Of a stretch of DNA of 64,000 bases, positions 17,413-27,110 are shown piece by piece. Below the pieces are notes generated by a model. That model was not told where the DNA came from. It worked only from the letters and a program-made list of their open reading frames with translations, and searched no databases. This DNA comes from Pseudoramibacter porci (lineage in GTDB: Bacteria > Bacillota > Clostridia > Eubacteriales > Eubacteriaceae), in assembly GCF_009696145.1 (NCBI RefSeq), contig NZ_VUMO01000010.1, positions 22,655-86,654 of the forward strand. Direction: 5' to 3'. Position numbers and translations under genes: made by a program. Numbering within the stretch: position 1 is the first letter of the stretch; each line of letters opens with the position of its first letter.

Positions 17413-18876
17413 TTAGATCTTCTCTAAATACTGTTGATACGCTTTTATCTTTTTGGCAATAATTTCTTCTGAACGCATATTATATGTTCTGATATCTTTA
17501 ACCGTGTAGACCTTGTTAATTCGATTCTGCTGTGGTTCATACACTTTCCCTGTAGCGCCAGCACCGATACCAATAATCGTTTGTCGCTCTGCCATCATGA
17601 GAATATTATAAATCCCTTCGTTGTCACTTAGACAATAACCAATATTTTCTCCATTTCCCTGCGCATATTTTTGACGATAGAGATAATACGGGTGATACCC
17701 TGAACGATTCAGACATTTCGAGATTTCGTCATAAAAATCTTTCGAAAAAATCTGTTCGTATTGACACCCCTCTTCTTCTCTCAATCTTGATCCCTTTTTT
17801 ATTGCGAGGCTGTGAACGGTCAAATTTTCGGGATGAAGCTGAATAACTTGTTGCAAAGAAGATAAGACCATTTCAGGCGATTCTTCATTGAGTCCGACGA
17901 TCAAATCCATATTAACACAATCAAATCCAACTGTTCTTATCATACGATAAACATTTCGGATATCCTCGGCAGTGTGTAATCTTCCAACTGCACTAAGCGT
18001 TGCGTCATTCATACTTTGGGGATTCAGACAGAGGCGATTGACGTGATACCGTTTCAAAAGTTTTAACTTTTCATATGTTGTCGTTTCTGGTCGCCCTGCT
18101 TCAAATGTAAATTCCCGAATACCAGATAAGTCGAATTCACTAGTAACCATTTCCAATAATTTTTCAAGCTGCTCCTCTGAAAAGATTGATGGCGTTCCCC
18201 CGCCAATATACAGCGTATCGACTACAAGGTGACGCTCACACAGCAATTGTGCAAATGCCTTAATTTCAATCAATAGCGCTTGTAAATAATCAGCACACAA
18301 TTGCCCTTTCTTATCTGCGACAGTCGAGACAAAAGAGCAATATGAACACTTGGCCGGACAAATCGGGACCCCTATATAAAGCGAGACCTTTTTTGAATCA
18401 TTTGGATAAATAATCGTCATTTCGTTTTTTGCAATACTAAGCGCAAGTTTTGCCTTTTCTGTCGAAACAAAATATTGGTCCTGAAAATCCTTAAGTGCTT
18501 GATCCGCGTTTTGATGATGATTTAGCAGAAACTCGTGTGCAATTTTTACCGGTTTAATGCCAGTTAAACTTCCCCAAGGGAGCGTGTGCCCTGCTAAACA
18601 TGAAATAAAACGATAAAAAAACCCCTTGAATTCATTTGAATCAACGGGTTTTCCTGACTTCCAATAAGTTTCTTGCATCAATTCTTGTTGATCGCATCGT
18701 GCCGTAATCACTATGTTATCTGATTCATGAGTAACTTGAATGACAAGATCTGCGACGCCTTCGAAGGTAACCTTCACATTTGGGAAAAAAGATTTTGTCA
18801 ATTCACGTGCACCGTTTCTCCACGACGGGATATCTGGCATGATGACTGCAAGTTGATCAATTTCTTCTATTTTCAT
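17413..18876 (-). CDS. hemZ: Radical SAM coproporphyrinogen III oxidase-like protein HemZ
   Basis: The 487-residue protein holds the HemN-type radical SAM motif PICPAKCSYCSF at about residue 172, followed by YIGGGTPSIF and the VNMDLIVGLNEES stretch of the HemN/HemZ family. The roughly 160-residue N-terminal extension is characteristic of HemZ of Firmicutes. It is annotated as oxygen-independent coproporphyrinogen dehydrogenase, but many family members may act elsewhere, and no other haem gene is nearby. It starts three bases after the hydrolase stop codon, so it ends a long operon. Confidence 0.88.
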   Translation of the reverse strand: MKIEEIDQLAVIMPDIPSWRNGARELTKSFFPNVKVTFEGVADLVIQVTHESDNIVITARCDQQELMQETYWKSGKPVDSNEFKGFFYRFISCLAGHTLPWGSLTGIKPVKIAHEFLLNHHQNADQALKDFQDQYFVSTEKAKLALSIAKNEMTIIYPNDSKKVSLYIGVPICPAKCSYCSFVSTVADKKGQLCADYLQALLIEIKAFAQLLCERHLVVDTLYIGGGTPSIFSEEQLEKLLEMVTSEFDLSGIREFTFEAGRPETTTYEKLKLLKRYHVNRLCLNPQSMNDATLSAVGRLHTAEDIRNVYRMIRTVGFDCVNMDLIVGLNEESPEMVLSSLQQVIQLHPENLTVHSLAIKKGSRLREEEGCQYEQIFSKDFYDEISKCLNRSGYHPYYLYRQKYAQGNGENIGYCLSDNEGIYNILMMAERQTIIGIGAGATGKVYEPQQNRINKVYTVKDIRTYNMRSEEIIAKKIKAYQQYLEKI

Positions 18877-18879
18877 AAG

Positions 18880-19503
18880 CTACTGTGCGTATGGATTATT
18901 CATTCTTTCAAATTTTATTGAAGTTTTTTCGCCATGTCCTGGATAAACAACAATTTCATCCGGATACGTCATTAAGCGTTTAACGGATTTGATAATATCC
19001 GGATAAGAACCGCCTTGAAAATCAGTTCGTCCGACAGAACCGAAAAACAGAGTATCCCCTGTAAACATGTTTTGATCGGCCAAAAAACAGACCCCTCCTG
19101 GGGTATGCCCCGGTGTATGGATAACTGTAAACGAAAGCTCTGGAGAAATTTTAATTTGATCTCCTTCGTGCAATAACTCATCTGCGGCCGGAAAAACTGC
19201 GGATTGTCCCATGAGTAGAGAAATATTTTTACCTGGCGAAACTAAACAATCCGCATCATCTCTGTGAATGCAGACATCAGCATGGGTTAATGCACTGGCC
19301 TGCGGGAGCCCCGCCATATGATCGTAATGTCCATGGGTCAGCAAAATTTTTTTGATTTGGACCTGATTGTCCGCAATATCTTTTTCGATTTGTTTCGTCC
19401 ATCCGCCTGGGTCAATAATCACACCCTTATGATCTGAATCAGACCAAATCAGATAGCAATTCGCCATCAGCGGACCAACCATATATCTATTTATTTTGAT
19501 CAT
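18880..19503 (-). CDS. Metallo-beta-lactamase fold hydrolase (glyoxalase II-like)
   Basis: A 207-residue protein with the zinc-binding motif THGHYDHMAGLP and downstream ligands in HTPGHTPGG, FTGDTLFFGSVGRTD and YPGHGEKT. This combination is typical of the YcbL/YqgX group related to glyoxalase II, hydrolysing thioesters or related substrates in the cytoplasm. The substrate is not known. It lies between dtd and hemZ with very short gaps, an order shared by several Firmicutes. Confidence 0.9.
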   Translation of the reverse strand: MIKINRYMVGPLMANCYLIWSDSDHKGVIIDPGGWTKQIEKDIADNQVQIKKILLTHGHYDHMAGLPQASALTHADVCIHRDDADCLVSPGKNISLLMGQSAVFPAADELLHEGDQIKISPELSFTVIHTPGHTPGGVCFLADQNMFTGDTLFFGSVGRTDFQGGSYPDIIKSVKRLMTYPDEIVVYPGHGEKTSIKFERMNNPYAQ

Positions 19504-19514
19504 AATCTTATAAC

Positions 19515-19967
19515 TTAAAATAATTTCCTACTATCAAGCAAAAGTGTAACCGGTCCGTCATTATCAATTCTCACTTGCATATCTGCCTGAAATTGACCAA
19601 ACGCAACGCGAGCGATTTCAGTATTTTTAATTTTTTCTTTAAACATCAAATAATTCTGCCGTGCAATTTGGACGTCACCACTTTTTGAAAAACTCGGTCT
19701 TCGCCCTTTTCTGCAATCTCCGTAAAGCGTAAATTGTGATACGACCAAAAGTTCACCATGAATATCCAACAACGATAAATTCATTTTATCATTTTCATCT
19801 TCAAAAATACGCAAATTCAACGTTTTATTGATGATATATTCCATGTCCGTTTCTTGATCCGACTGTTCGAAGCCAACAAAAAGGCAAATTCCCTTTCCAA
19901 TTTCACCAATTACCCGATCATCAACTTGAACGGATGCAGAGGATACCCTTTGAATAACTGCTCTCAT
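19515..19967 (-). CDS. dtd: D-aminoacyl-tRNA deacylase
   Basis: A protein of about 150 residues beginning MRAVIQRVSSASVQVDD, with the catalytic SQFTLYGDCRKGRRPSF region and the C-terminal NDGPVTLLLDS motif. It removes D-amino acids, and glycine mischarged on tRNA(Ala), from tRNAs. The start at 19967 is chosen because the family begins here. It follows rel by a few bases, the conserved rel-dtd pair of Firmicutes. Confidence 0.96.
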   Translation of the reverse strand: MRAVIQRVSSASVQVDDRVIGEIGKGICLFVGFEQSDQETDMEYIINKTLNLRIFEDENDKMNLSLLDIHGELLVVSQFTLYGDCRKGRRPSFSKSGDVQIARQNYLMFKEKIKNTEIARVAFGQFQADMQVRIDNDGPVTLLLDSRKLF

Positions 19968-19976
19968 AGCCAATCC

Positions 19977-22154
19977 CTATACACGTTTAACTACTAAAAC
20001 AGAAGAAATTTTTTTAATGTTTTTTATCACTAAATTTAGTTCTCTTCTGGATTTCACTTCGAAAACAGCTTCAAAATAATCGAACTTCCCTCTGTCATTT
20101 CTCGCCGTCAACGCTGTCAAAGGGATATTCATTTCGATAAACACTTTATTGATTTCAATAAGCGTGTGGGGATCTTCATCCGCTTGTACACTGATTTCTG
20201 CGCTAAAGCTGCCAGAAACACCAAATCGATTCCATTCGACGTCAACTGTCTTCTCAGCATCAATATGAAGGACATTGGGGCAATCCGTTCGATGTACTGT
20301 AATGCCATGTGATTGTGTAATGTGTCCAATAATTTGATCGCCCGGAACTGGACTGCAGCATTTTGCCAAATGCACATCTATATCATTTAACCCTGCAACC
20401 AATATATTAGAATTATTTTTTTCCTTTTTGGTCGGTTTCTTGATGGCAATTTCAGGCTCTTGATCTTTGAAAACTTCTGGGAAAAGCAATTTCATTTTTG
20501 TAAAAACTGTTCCCATCTTAATGCCGTTATATCCAATTGCCGCGTAAAAATCGTCAACAGTTTTATAATTTAGCTGTTTACATAAAGTTTCCAACTCGGT
20601 CGTATTGCCCAGTTTTGAATCCTGTAATCCCTGGCGTTTTAATTCATTTTCAAGTGCTAATTTGCCCTTTTCAATGTTTTCTTCTTTTGTTTCACGCTTA
20701 AAATATTGTTTAATCTTATTTCTCGCGTGGGCACTTTTGACAAAATTTAACCAGTCGCGGCTGGGGCCGTTGCTGTGCTTTGAAGTCATGACTTCAACGA
20801 TGTCACCATTGCTGAGTTCATAGTTAAGTGGAACAATTTTGCCGTTAACCTTCGCGCCAACACAATTATTGCCTATATCACTGTGAACACGATAGGCAAA
20901 ATCAAGCGGGCATGAGCCAACAGGCAGTTCAAACACGTCCCCTCTTGGTGAAAAAACGTAGACTTCTTCATTTAATAGATCGACTTTAATTGTTTCCAAT
21001 AAATCGCCAGCGTTGTCGAGCTCCTGCTGCCATTCCATGATCTGTCTAAGCCATGCAATTTTTTTCTCATAATGGGCGTCTTTTGAATTTTTACTGCCGC
21101 CTTTACCTTCCTTGTATTTCCAATGAGCAGCAATCCCAAATTCGGCAACACGGTGCATTTCTTTTGTTCGGATTTGAATTTCTACAGGATCCCCGTTCGG
21201 ACCGATAACCGTCGTGTGAATAGACTGGTACATATTGGGCTTTGGCATCGCGATATAGTCTTTAAATCTTCCTGGAATTGGCTTCCATTCTGTATGGACC
21301 ATCCCCAAAACCCCATAACATTCTTTTACGGTATTAACGATAACGCGAACTGCGACTAAATCGTATATTTCATCGAATTTTCGGTGCTGCGCCTTCATTT
21401 TTCGATAAATCGAATAAAAATGCTTGGATCGACCGTAAACCTTACACGGAATATCAACCTCTGCCAATTTATGCTTTAATATGTCGATTACCTGATTGAC
21501 GTATTCTTCCCGTGCCTGTTTTTTGGCTTTTACACTTTTCACCAAATTATAATAGCCCTCTGGATCGAGATATTTTAAGGATAAATCTTCAAGTTCCGCT
21601 TTAATCGCCTGAATCCCAAGACGATTGGCAATCGGCGCATATATATCAAGAGTCTCCCGCGCTTTTTCTCTCTGCTTTTCCTTTGTCATGTACTCTAATG
21701 TCCGCATGTTATGTAGACGGTCAACGAGTTTGATCAAAATGACACGGATATCTTTCGACATAGCCATGACCATTTTTCGAATATATTCCGCTTGACTCTC
21801 TTCTTTCGACTGATAATCGATTTTCCCAATCTTAGTAACACCTTCAACCAGATCTGCGACTTTAGGATTAAACATGCTCGCAACATCTTCATGTGTCGTA
21901 TCTGTATCTTCAATAACATCATGGAGCAGTGCTGCACAGATTGTTTCAGTGTCCATTCTGTATTTAGCCAAAATATAAGCGACCGCAACCGGATGAATGA
22001 TATAATCTTCTCCTGATTTCCGCTTTTGCCCCGCATGTGCCTGATCCGCTAATTTAAAAGCGCGCATAATCATATCCGGATCGGCATCGGGGTCATTTTT
22101 TTCAACGATTTTGATAATATTGTCTATCTTTTTTTTGACTGCATCTGTTGCCAT
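19977..22154 (-). CDS. relA: Bifunctional (p)ppGpp synthetase/hydrolase Rel
   Basis: The 725-residue protein has an intact HD hydrolase domain (ALLHDVIEDTD near residue 85), a synthetase domain (YDLVAVRVIV and EIQIRTKEMHRVAEFG), a TGS domain (VYVFSPRGDVFELPVGS) and a C-terminal zinc-finger and ACT region (HLAKCCSPVPGDQ). It therefore looks able both to make and to degrade the alarmone during the stringent response. The ATG at 22154 follows AAAGGAGGTG. The order recJ-apt-rel-dtd is conserved in Firmicutes. Confidence 0.97.
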   Translation of the reverse strand: MATDAVKKKIDNIIKIVEKNDPDADPDMIMRAFKLADQAHAGQKRKSGEDYIIHPVAVAYILAKYRMDTETICAALLHDVIEDTDTTHEDVASMFNPKVADLVEGVTKIGKIDYQSKEESQAEYIRKMVMAMSKDIRVILIKLVDRLHNMRTLEYMTKEKQREKARETLDIYAPIANRLGIQAIKAELEDLSLKYLDPEGYYNLVKSVKAKKQAREEYVNQVIDILKHKLAEVDIPCKVYGRSKHFYSIYRKMKAQHRKFDEIYDLVAVRVIVNTVKECYGVLGMVHTEWKPIPGRFKDYIAMPKPNMYQSIHTTVIGPNGDPVEIQIRTKEMHRVAEFGIAAHWKYKEGKGGSKNSKDAHYEKKIAWLRQIMEWQQELDNAGDLLETIKVDLLNEEVYVFSPRGDVFELPVGSCPLDFAYRVHSDIGNNCVGAKVNGKIVPLNYELSNGDIVEVMTSKHSNGPSRDWLNFVKSAHARNKIKQYFKRETKEENIEKGKLALENELKRQGLQDSKLGNTTELETLCKQLNYKTVDDFYAAIGYNGIKMGTVFTKMKLLFPEVFKDQEPEIAIKKPTKKEKNNSNILVAGLNDIDVHLAKCCSPVPGDQIIGHITQSHGITVHRTDCPNVLHIDAEKTVDVEWNRFGVSGSFSAEISVQADEDPHTLIEINKVFIEMNIPLTALTARNDRGKFDYFEAVFEVKSRRELNLVIKNIKKISSVLVVKRV

Positions 22155-22190
22155 GCGCACCTCCTTTTACTGTAGCTCTGTAACGTTCTA

Positions 22191-22709
22191 TTAAATAGGG
22201 AATTGGATCAATGACCGAACGTAATAATCTTTTAACGCTTCTCTCCCCTTGAGATCTGTCAACTCGATCATAAACAAAGCGCCACAAACTTCCCCGCCAA
22301 GCAATTCAACCAAGTCAATGGCCGCTTTCATTGTGCCGCCTGTTGCGAGTAAATCATCAATAATTAAAACACGGTCGCCTGTTTTAATGGCGTCCTTCTG
22401 AATTTCAACGGTATTTTCGCCATATTCCAGCTTATACGATTTCGCCATAACTTCACCTGGCAATTTTCCGGGTTTGCGAATAGGAACCAAACCAACGCCT
22501 AATTTATACGCCAGCGCCGATCCGAAAATATAACCTCTTGCTTCCGGAATACAAACCACATTGACGTCCAGCGCCTTTGCAATTTCATAAAACTGATCCG
22601 TTACTTCGTGAAAGGCTTCTCCGTCTTTTATTAAACTATTAATGTCTTTGAAACTAATGCCTGGTTTCGGAAAATCAGGATAAATTGCAATTTTACTTTT
22701 TAAATCCAT
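22191..22709 (-). CDS. apt: Adenine phosphoribosyltransferase
   Basis: A 172-residue protein starting MDLKSKIAIYPDFPKPGI, with the PRPP-binding loop VLIIDDLLATGGTMKAAIDL and the purine-binding region EARGYIFGSALAY. It salvages adenine to AMP in the cytoplasm. GGGGATTACA precedes the ATG chosen. It lies between recJ and rel, the common Firmicute arrangement that links purine salvage with alarmone metabolism by position. Confidence 0.97.
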   Translation of the reverse strand: MDLKSKIAIYPDFPKPGISFKDINSLIKDGEAFHEVTDQFYEIAKALDVNVVCIPEARGYIFGSALAYKLGVGLVPIRKPGKLPGEVMAKSYKLEYGENTVEIQKDAIKTGDRVLIIDDLLATGGTMKAAIDLVELLGGEVCGALFMIELTDLKGREALKDYYVRSLIQFPI

Positions 22710-22725
22710 TGTAATCCCCACATTT

Positions 22726-24801
22726 CTACAAAATATTTCTTTTTAATTTTATCACTAACTCTGCTTTTTTTATATCCTTTTTTTGTTGTTCTGCCGGAAT
22801 CTTTGAATAAATAACGCCCTTCTTTAATTTTGAATGCACAACATCGATTTCATTAAAAATCTCCAATATCGCAAGTAGCTTAAAACAGTTGAGATGTTTA
22901 TTTTGATCTATTAAAGAATCAAATTTTACGCCGTTCGCAGCATATTTTTTTAGCATTATATATACCCAGACCGTTTCTTCCCGATTTGGTAAGACATCTC
23001 GTGAATCGTGGTGCCAAAGCGGCAATTCTTTAATCATTTCATCCGACCCGTTTTTGATTACCTTTAAAAAATGCCAACACTTCTTATGGTCAAATAACTC
23101 TGGAATCTGAATATTTTTAATCATTAGTTCAATTTGGTCGTTTCCCATAAAATGATTAATTTTAGGTACAGCCAAGATATCGATTCCCGCTTCATAATCT
23201 CTAAGTAGAGAGGATGCTAGTTTTCCCTTTGAAAAAGCAATACATCGTAAATCCCCGTCTTTAAAACTTAAATGGGCCTGTTCCTTCCCCATTGTTTTAA
23301 CTTCCTCAGGATGAACATGGCTTAAACGAAAGAGCGGGCTTGGATTTTTAACGCCATAGGGCTCACACATTGAAATACAATCCATCAGTTCCCAATCAAT
23401 GTCATCTTCCGAGAGAGAGCCGTCGTAATAAACTTTTTTAACTAATTTACTTCTCGCATGATTTTCTTTCGCCCATTTTTTTAGAGATAATTCTAATTTG
23501 GGAATATTCTCTTTTTTAATTGAAAATCCAGCTGCCATTTCATGCCCACCGTAGGTTTCGAACAATTCAGAACAGTTTGATAGAGCTTCGAAAATATTAA
23601 TACCTTCTACACTGCGGCAGCTTCCTCTTGCCATTCCATCTTCATCGATTCCCATGACGATAACCGGATGGTACCAAATCTCTTGAATTTTACTGGCAAC
23701 AATACCAATTACACCAGAATGCCAATTTTGGCCTGATGCGCAAATGAAAACTTCCCGATATCTTTTATCTTTTTTTATCGCTTGGATCGCTTCCTCATAA
23801 ATCTGCCCTTCGATTTCTTGGCGTTTTTCGTTTTCGTTTTTTAAAAACGTGGCGACTTGCTCGACCTGAGCAATATTATTTTTCGTATATAAATCAACGA
23901 CACAATCCGCTTCGCCCAACCTACCTGCAGCATTAATTTTAGGTGCTAACACAAAGCCAATATTTCCTGACGTGACTTCTTGAACATTTGAAACTTGAGC
24001 CAAGGCCTGAATCCCTAGATTTTTACAATCAGCATTAATCGACTCAATACCCATTTTTACAATCAAACGATTTTCATTTTGAAGTGGCACAATATCTGCC
24101 ACTGTTGCGATTGCCGCACATTCCAGATAATTTCTTAAATCACGTGTCTGGTTTTGCGCTTCTTCCAGCGCCTGCACACATTTAAATGCAATTCCTGCTC
24201 CACAAAGTTCTGAAAATGGGTACTGAGAGTCATCCCGTTTCGCGTCTACCACAGCAACTGCCTTTGGCAATTCTCCTTGGCACTCATGATGATCTGTAAC
24301 AATAACATCTATCCCCTTTTCCGCAGCATACGCAACTTCATCCTTCGCAGCAATGCCATTGTCAACTGTTACGATTAGTTTAACCCCTTGATCGGCCAGT
24401 TTATTAATCGCGTTAATATTCATGCCATATCCCTCAATTAATCGATTGGGAATTTTATAGATGACCGTCATTTCGAGAGATTTTAAATAATCGACCAGAA
24501 TCGAAACTGCTGTTGTTCCATCAACATCATAATCGCCATAAATACAAACTTTCTCATTATTTTCTTTTGCTGATAATATCCGATCAACAGCCTGCCGCAT
24601 ATCCGGCAAATCCCAGGGATTGTTAAAGTCTTCCACATTAGGTTCCAAATATGCCATGGCCTCCATACTATTCCGACATCCACGTGCTACAGCTATTTTC
24701 GCGACGGGCTTGGGAATATTGCATTCTTCTGCAATTTCATCAATTATGACGGTTAATTCAGATTGACCGGAATCAATCCGTTCACACCATACCTCTTGCA
24801 A
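22726..24801 (-). CDS. recJ: Single-stranded-DNA-specific exonuclease RecJ
   Basis: The product of about 691 residues has the DHH phosphoesterase motifs YGDYDVDGTTAVSILV, VTVDNGIAA and VTDHHE, and the DHHA1 motif GGHEMAAGFS, then an OB-fold and a C-terminal extension. RecJ degrades single-stranded DNA 5' to 3' in recombination and mismatch repair. A TTG start at 24801 is chosen because AAGGAG lies eight bases before it; the longer frame to 24831 lacks a site and begins in the secF terminator. Confidence 0.94.
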   Translation of the reverse strand: MQEVWCERIDSGQSELTVIIDEIAEECNIPKPVAKIAVARGCRNSMEAMAYLEPNVEDFNNPWDLPDMRQAVDRILSAKENNEKVCIYGDYDVDGTTAVSILVDYLKSLEMTVIYKIPNRLIEGYGMNINAINKLADQGVKLIVTVDNGIAAKDEVAYAAEKGIDVIVTDHHECQGELPKAVAVVDAKRDDSQYPFSELCGAGIAFKCVQALEEAQNQTRDLRNYLECAAIATVADIVPLQNENRLIVKMGIESINADCKNLGIQALAQVSNVQEVTSGNIGFVLAPKINAAGRLGEADCVVDLYTKNNIAQVEQVATFLKNENEKRQEIEGQIYEEAIQAIKKDKRYREVFICASGQNWHSGVIGIVASKIQEIWYHPVIVMGIDEDGMARGSCRSVEGINIFEALSNCSELFETYGGHEMAAGFSIKKENIPKLELSLKKWAKENHARSKLVKKVYYDGSLSEDDIDWELMDCISMCEPYGVKNPSPLFRLSHVHPEEVKTMGKEQAHLSFKDGDLRCIAFSKGKLASSLLRDYEAGIDILAVPKINHFMGNDQIELMIKNIQIPELFDHKKCWHFLKVIKNGSDEMIKELPLWHHDSRDVLPNREETVWVYIMLKKYAANGVKFDSLIDQNKHLNCFKLLAILEIFNEIDVVHSKLKKGVIYSKIPAEQQKKDIKKAELVIKLKRNIL

Positions 24802-24827
24802 TGTTTTTTCTCCTTCTTGTACAGATA

Positions 24828-24858
24828 ACAAAAGGCCGAACGATTACGTTCGACCTTG
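24828..24858 (-). terminator. Terminator after secF
   Basis: An eleven-base-pair stem (AAGGTCGAACG with CGTTCGGCCTT, one wobble) and a TAAT loop are followed by TTTTGTTAT on the minus strand. It divides the secDF genes from the recJ block. Confidence 0.75.
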
Positions 24859-24869
24859 TAATTTCACCA

Positions 24870-25835
24870 TTAAACTTCAATTTTTTCAGCTTTTCGACGA
24901 TTCCTTTGACCGCGGCGCGAATTCCTCTGAATTTTTGCATTAAATTTAGATTTAGATGATTTTTTCTGAAAAATCACCCACAACGGACTAGCGACAAAAA
25001 TTGAAGAGTAACATCCGCAAGCTATACCAACGATCAACGGGAGCGCAAAATCACGAATTGCATCAACAGCAAAAATATACAGCGCTATGATCGCCACTAA
25101 AGTTGTCGCAACAGTATTGATGCTTCGTCTCATGGTTTGCGTAACACTGACATCAACTAAATGGGTTAATTCCTGTTCATTACTCATGCCGATAAGGCCT
25201 TCATTTTCTCTAATGCGATCAAACACGACAATGGTATCGTTGATGGAATAACCTAATATTGTTAAAATGGCTGCTATAAACGGTGAATTGACTTGAATTT
25301 GGAAAAGCGCATATACACCAATGACAATGACGATATCGTGAACTAACGCCAACACTGCAGACAATCCAAAATAAAATTCAAACCGAATTGTCACATAAAC
25401 GAGCATTAAAACAACTGCAACAATGGAGGCAATAATCGTATTCCGTGTCGTTTCCGCACCGACACTAGCCGTGATATTATCGACAGAAACCAAGTCCTTG
25501 TTCTTCAAATTGTATTTTTTCTTAAATGAAGCAAATAGTTTTTTTTGCTGGCTATTTGATAAACTTTCTTTTGTACTAATCACAACCTCATGTTTTTGAT
25601 TCCCCGAATAAGTGATATCAGCCGATTTATCATAAGCATCTGTAATCGACTTGATATCCTTGGTATCAAAAGTCTGGTGCAGATCAATTGTAATAATTGT
25701 TCCCCCTACAAAATCAATGCCGTAATTAAGGCCTCGAATCAATATTGAGCCAACAGCAACTGCGATTAAAATCAATGAAATAGAGAGCCAGATTTTTGTC
25801 TTTTCAATAATTGGAAGTTTTTTCTCAAAGTTCAT
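24870..25835 (-). CDS. secF: Protein translocase subunit SecF
   Basis: A 321-residue membrane protein with six predicted membrane segments, a periplasm-side domain after the first, and the SecF motifs GLNYGIDFVGGTII and GYSINDTIVVFDRIREN. Together with SecD it uses the proton or sodium gradient to help pull secreted proteins across the membrane. A basic tail (SRRGQRNRRKAEK) ends it. The ATG at 25835 follows GGAGG, and secD ends 13 bases upstream. Confidence 0.97.
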   Translation of the reverse strand: MNFEKKLPIIEKTKIWLSISLILIAVAVGSILIRGLNYGIDFVGGTIITIDLHQTFDTKDIKSITDAYDKSADITYSGNQKHEVVISTKESLSNSQQKKLFASFKKKYNLKNKDLVSVDNITASVGAETTRNTIIASIVAVVLMLVYVTIRFEFYFGLSAVLALVHDIVIVIGVYALFQIQVNSPFIAAILTILGYSINDTIVVFDRIRENEGLIGMSNEQELTHLVDVSVTQTMRRSINTVATTLVAIIALYIFAVDAIRDFALPLIVGIACGCYSSIFVASPLWVIFQKKSSKSKFNAKIQRNSRRGQRNRRKAEKIEV

Positions 25836-25847
25836 ATCCAACCTCCA

Positions 25848-27110
25848 TTAAATACCGTAAAATTTCGGATTTTGAATCAAATTGGTGTTTAAGAACAATT
25901 TAACCAGCTGACGGGTAACAAGGACAGCTGTAAACATGGACAGAATAATCCCGACAATCAAAGTTAGTGCAAATCCCTGCGCTGAACCTGTTCCCATAAA
26001 GAAGAGAACAAAGCCAGCAATTAGCGTTGTCACATTTGAATCAATAATCGAGCGCATAGCGTTTTTAAAGCCTGCGTTAACTGAGCTGGCTAAGGATTGC
26101 CCCATATTTCTCGATTCTTCTTTGATTCGTTCAAAAATGATTACGTTAGCGTCAACTGCCATCCCAATGGTCAGGATCATACCGGCGATTCCAGGCAAAG
26201 TCAATGTCACGTTCATTAAAGACATCACAACCAAATCAAGCATGACAAAAACCAATAATGCTAAATCGGCAATAATACCAAGTCCTCTGTAAAAGACAAG
26301 CATAAATACGAGAACGGCCGCAACGCCAATTGCACCGGCGAAAATACTTTGATCAAGTGAATTAGCCCCTAGAGTCGGCCCAACTGTCGATGCCTGCACA
26401 GTAGTTAATTTAACTGGCAAAGCGCCGCCTCGAATCAGTGAAGCCAAATTTCCAGCTTCATCCATATCGGAGCTACCTTCAATTACAGCTTCACCATCCG
26501 TAATAGCTTGATTGACCGTTGGAGAGGAAATGACCTCATCATCTAATTTAATGGTAATCTGTTGTCCGATATATTTTTGCGTTGCTTCAGCAAAAGCCTT
26601 TTTCCCTTGGCTGTCAAATTTCAGCGTAACAACCGGCTGTTCAACACCGCTGCTTGTTTTTTGTGTTACCGCTTTAGAATCTGTAACATGCACACCGGTT
26701 AAAATGGTCTTATTATCTGGTCCTACAAATTTCAATTGAGCAGTCCGACCAATCAAATCGAGTGCTTCCTGCTGATTTTGGATGGAAGGAATTTGGACTC
26801 GAATACGGTTGCTGCCCTGACGTATGACCGTCGCTTCAGATACCCCAAGAGAATCGACACGATTTTTCAGTGCCGAAACTGTTCCTTCCATTTTTGAATC
26901 TGTCAGTTTTTTTCCTTTGGTCGGTTTCGCTTGGAGTACAACGTTGACGCCGCCTGTCAAATCTAGGCCGTAGTGCATATTTTCTTTGATGTTGCCAATA
27001 TCATACACACCAACAGAAATGCCGTGAAAAAGAACGTACGCACAAAAAATGAGTATTGCAACAAAAGCGAAAAATCCGACCGTGCTTTTCGTGTTGATCT
27101 TCTTTTTCAC
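25848..27110 (-). CDS. secD: Protein translocase subunit SecD
   Basis: A 420-residue protein with an N-terminal membrane segment, the GLDLTGGVNVVLQ motif, an extracytoplasmic domain and five further membrane segments including GMAVDANVIIFERIKEE. It partners SecF, encoded directly downstream as a separate gene. It begins at a GTG immediately after the gltX stop codon, and its ribosome binding site (GAGGAAAAA) lies within the end of gltX, which suggests coupled translation. Confidence 0.97.
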   Translation of the reverse strand: MKKKINTKSTVGFFAFVAILIFCAYVLFHGISVGVYDIGNIKENMHYGLDLTGGVNVVLQAKPTKGKKLTDSKMEGTVSALKNRVDSLGVSEATVIRQGSNRIRVQIPSIQNQQEALDLIGRTAQLKFVGPDNKTILTGVHVTDSKAVTQKTSSGVEQPVVTLKFDSQGKKAFAEATQKYIGQQITIKLDDEVISSPTVNQAITDGEAVIEGSSDMDEAGNLASLIRGGALPVKLTTVQASTVGPTLGANSLDQSIFAGAIGVAAVLVFMLVFYRGLGIIADLALLVFVMLDLVVMSLMNVTLTLPGIAGMILTIGMAVDANVIIFERIKEESRNMGQSLASSVNAGFKNAMRSIIDSNVTTLIAGFVLFFMGTGSAQGFALTLIVGIILSMFTAVLVTRQLVKLFLNTNLIQNPKFYGI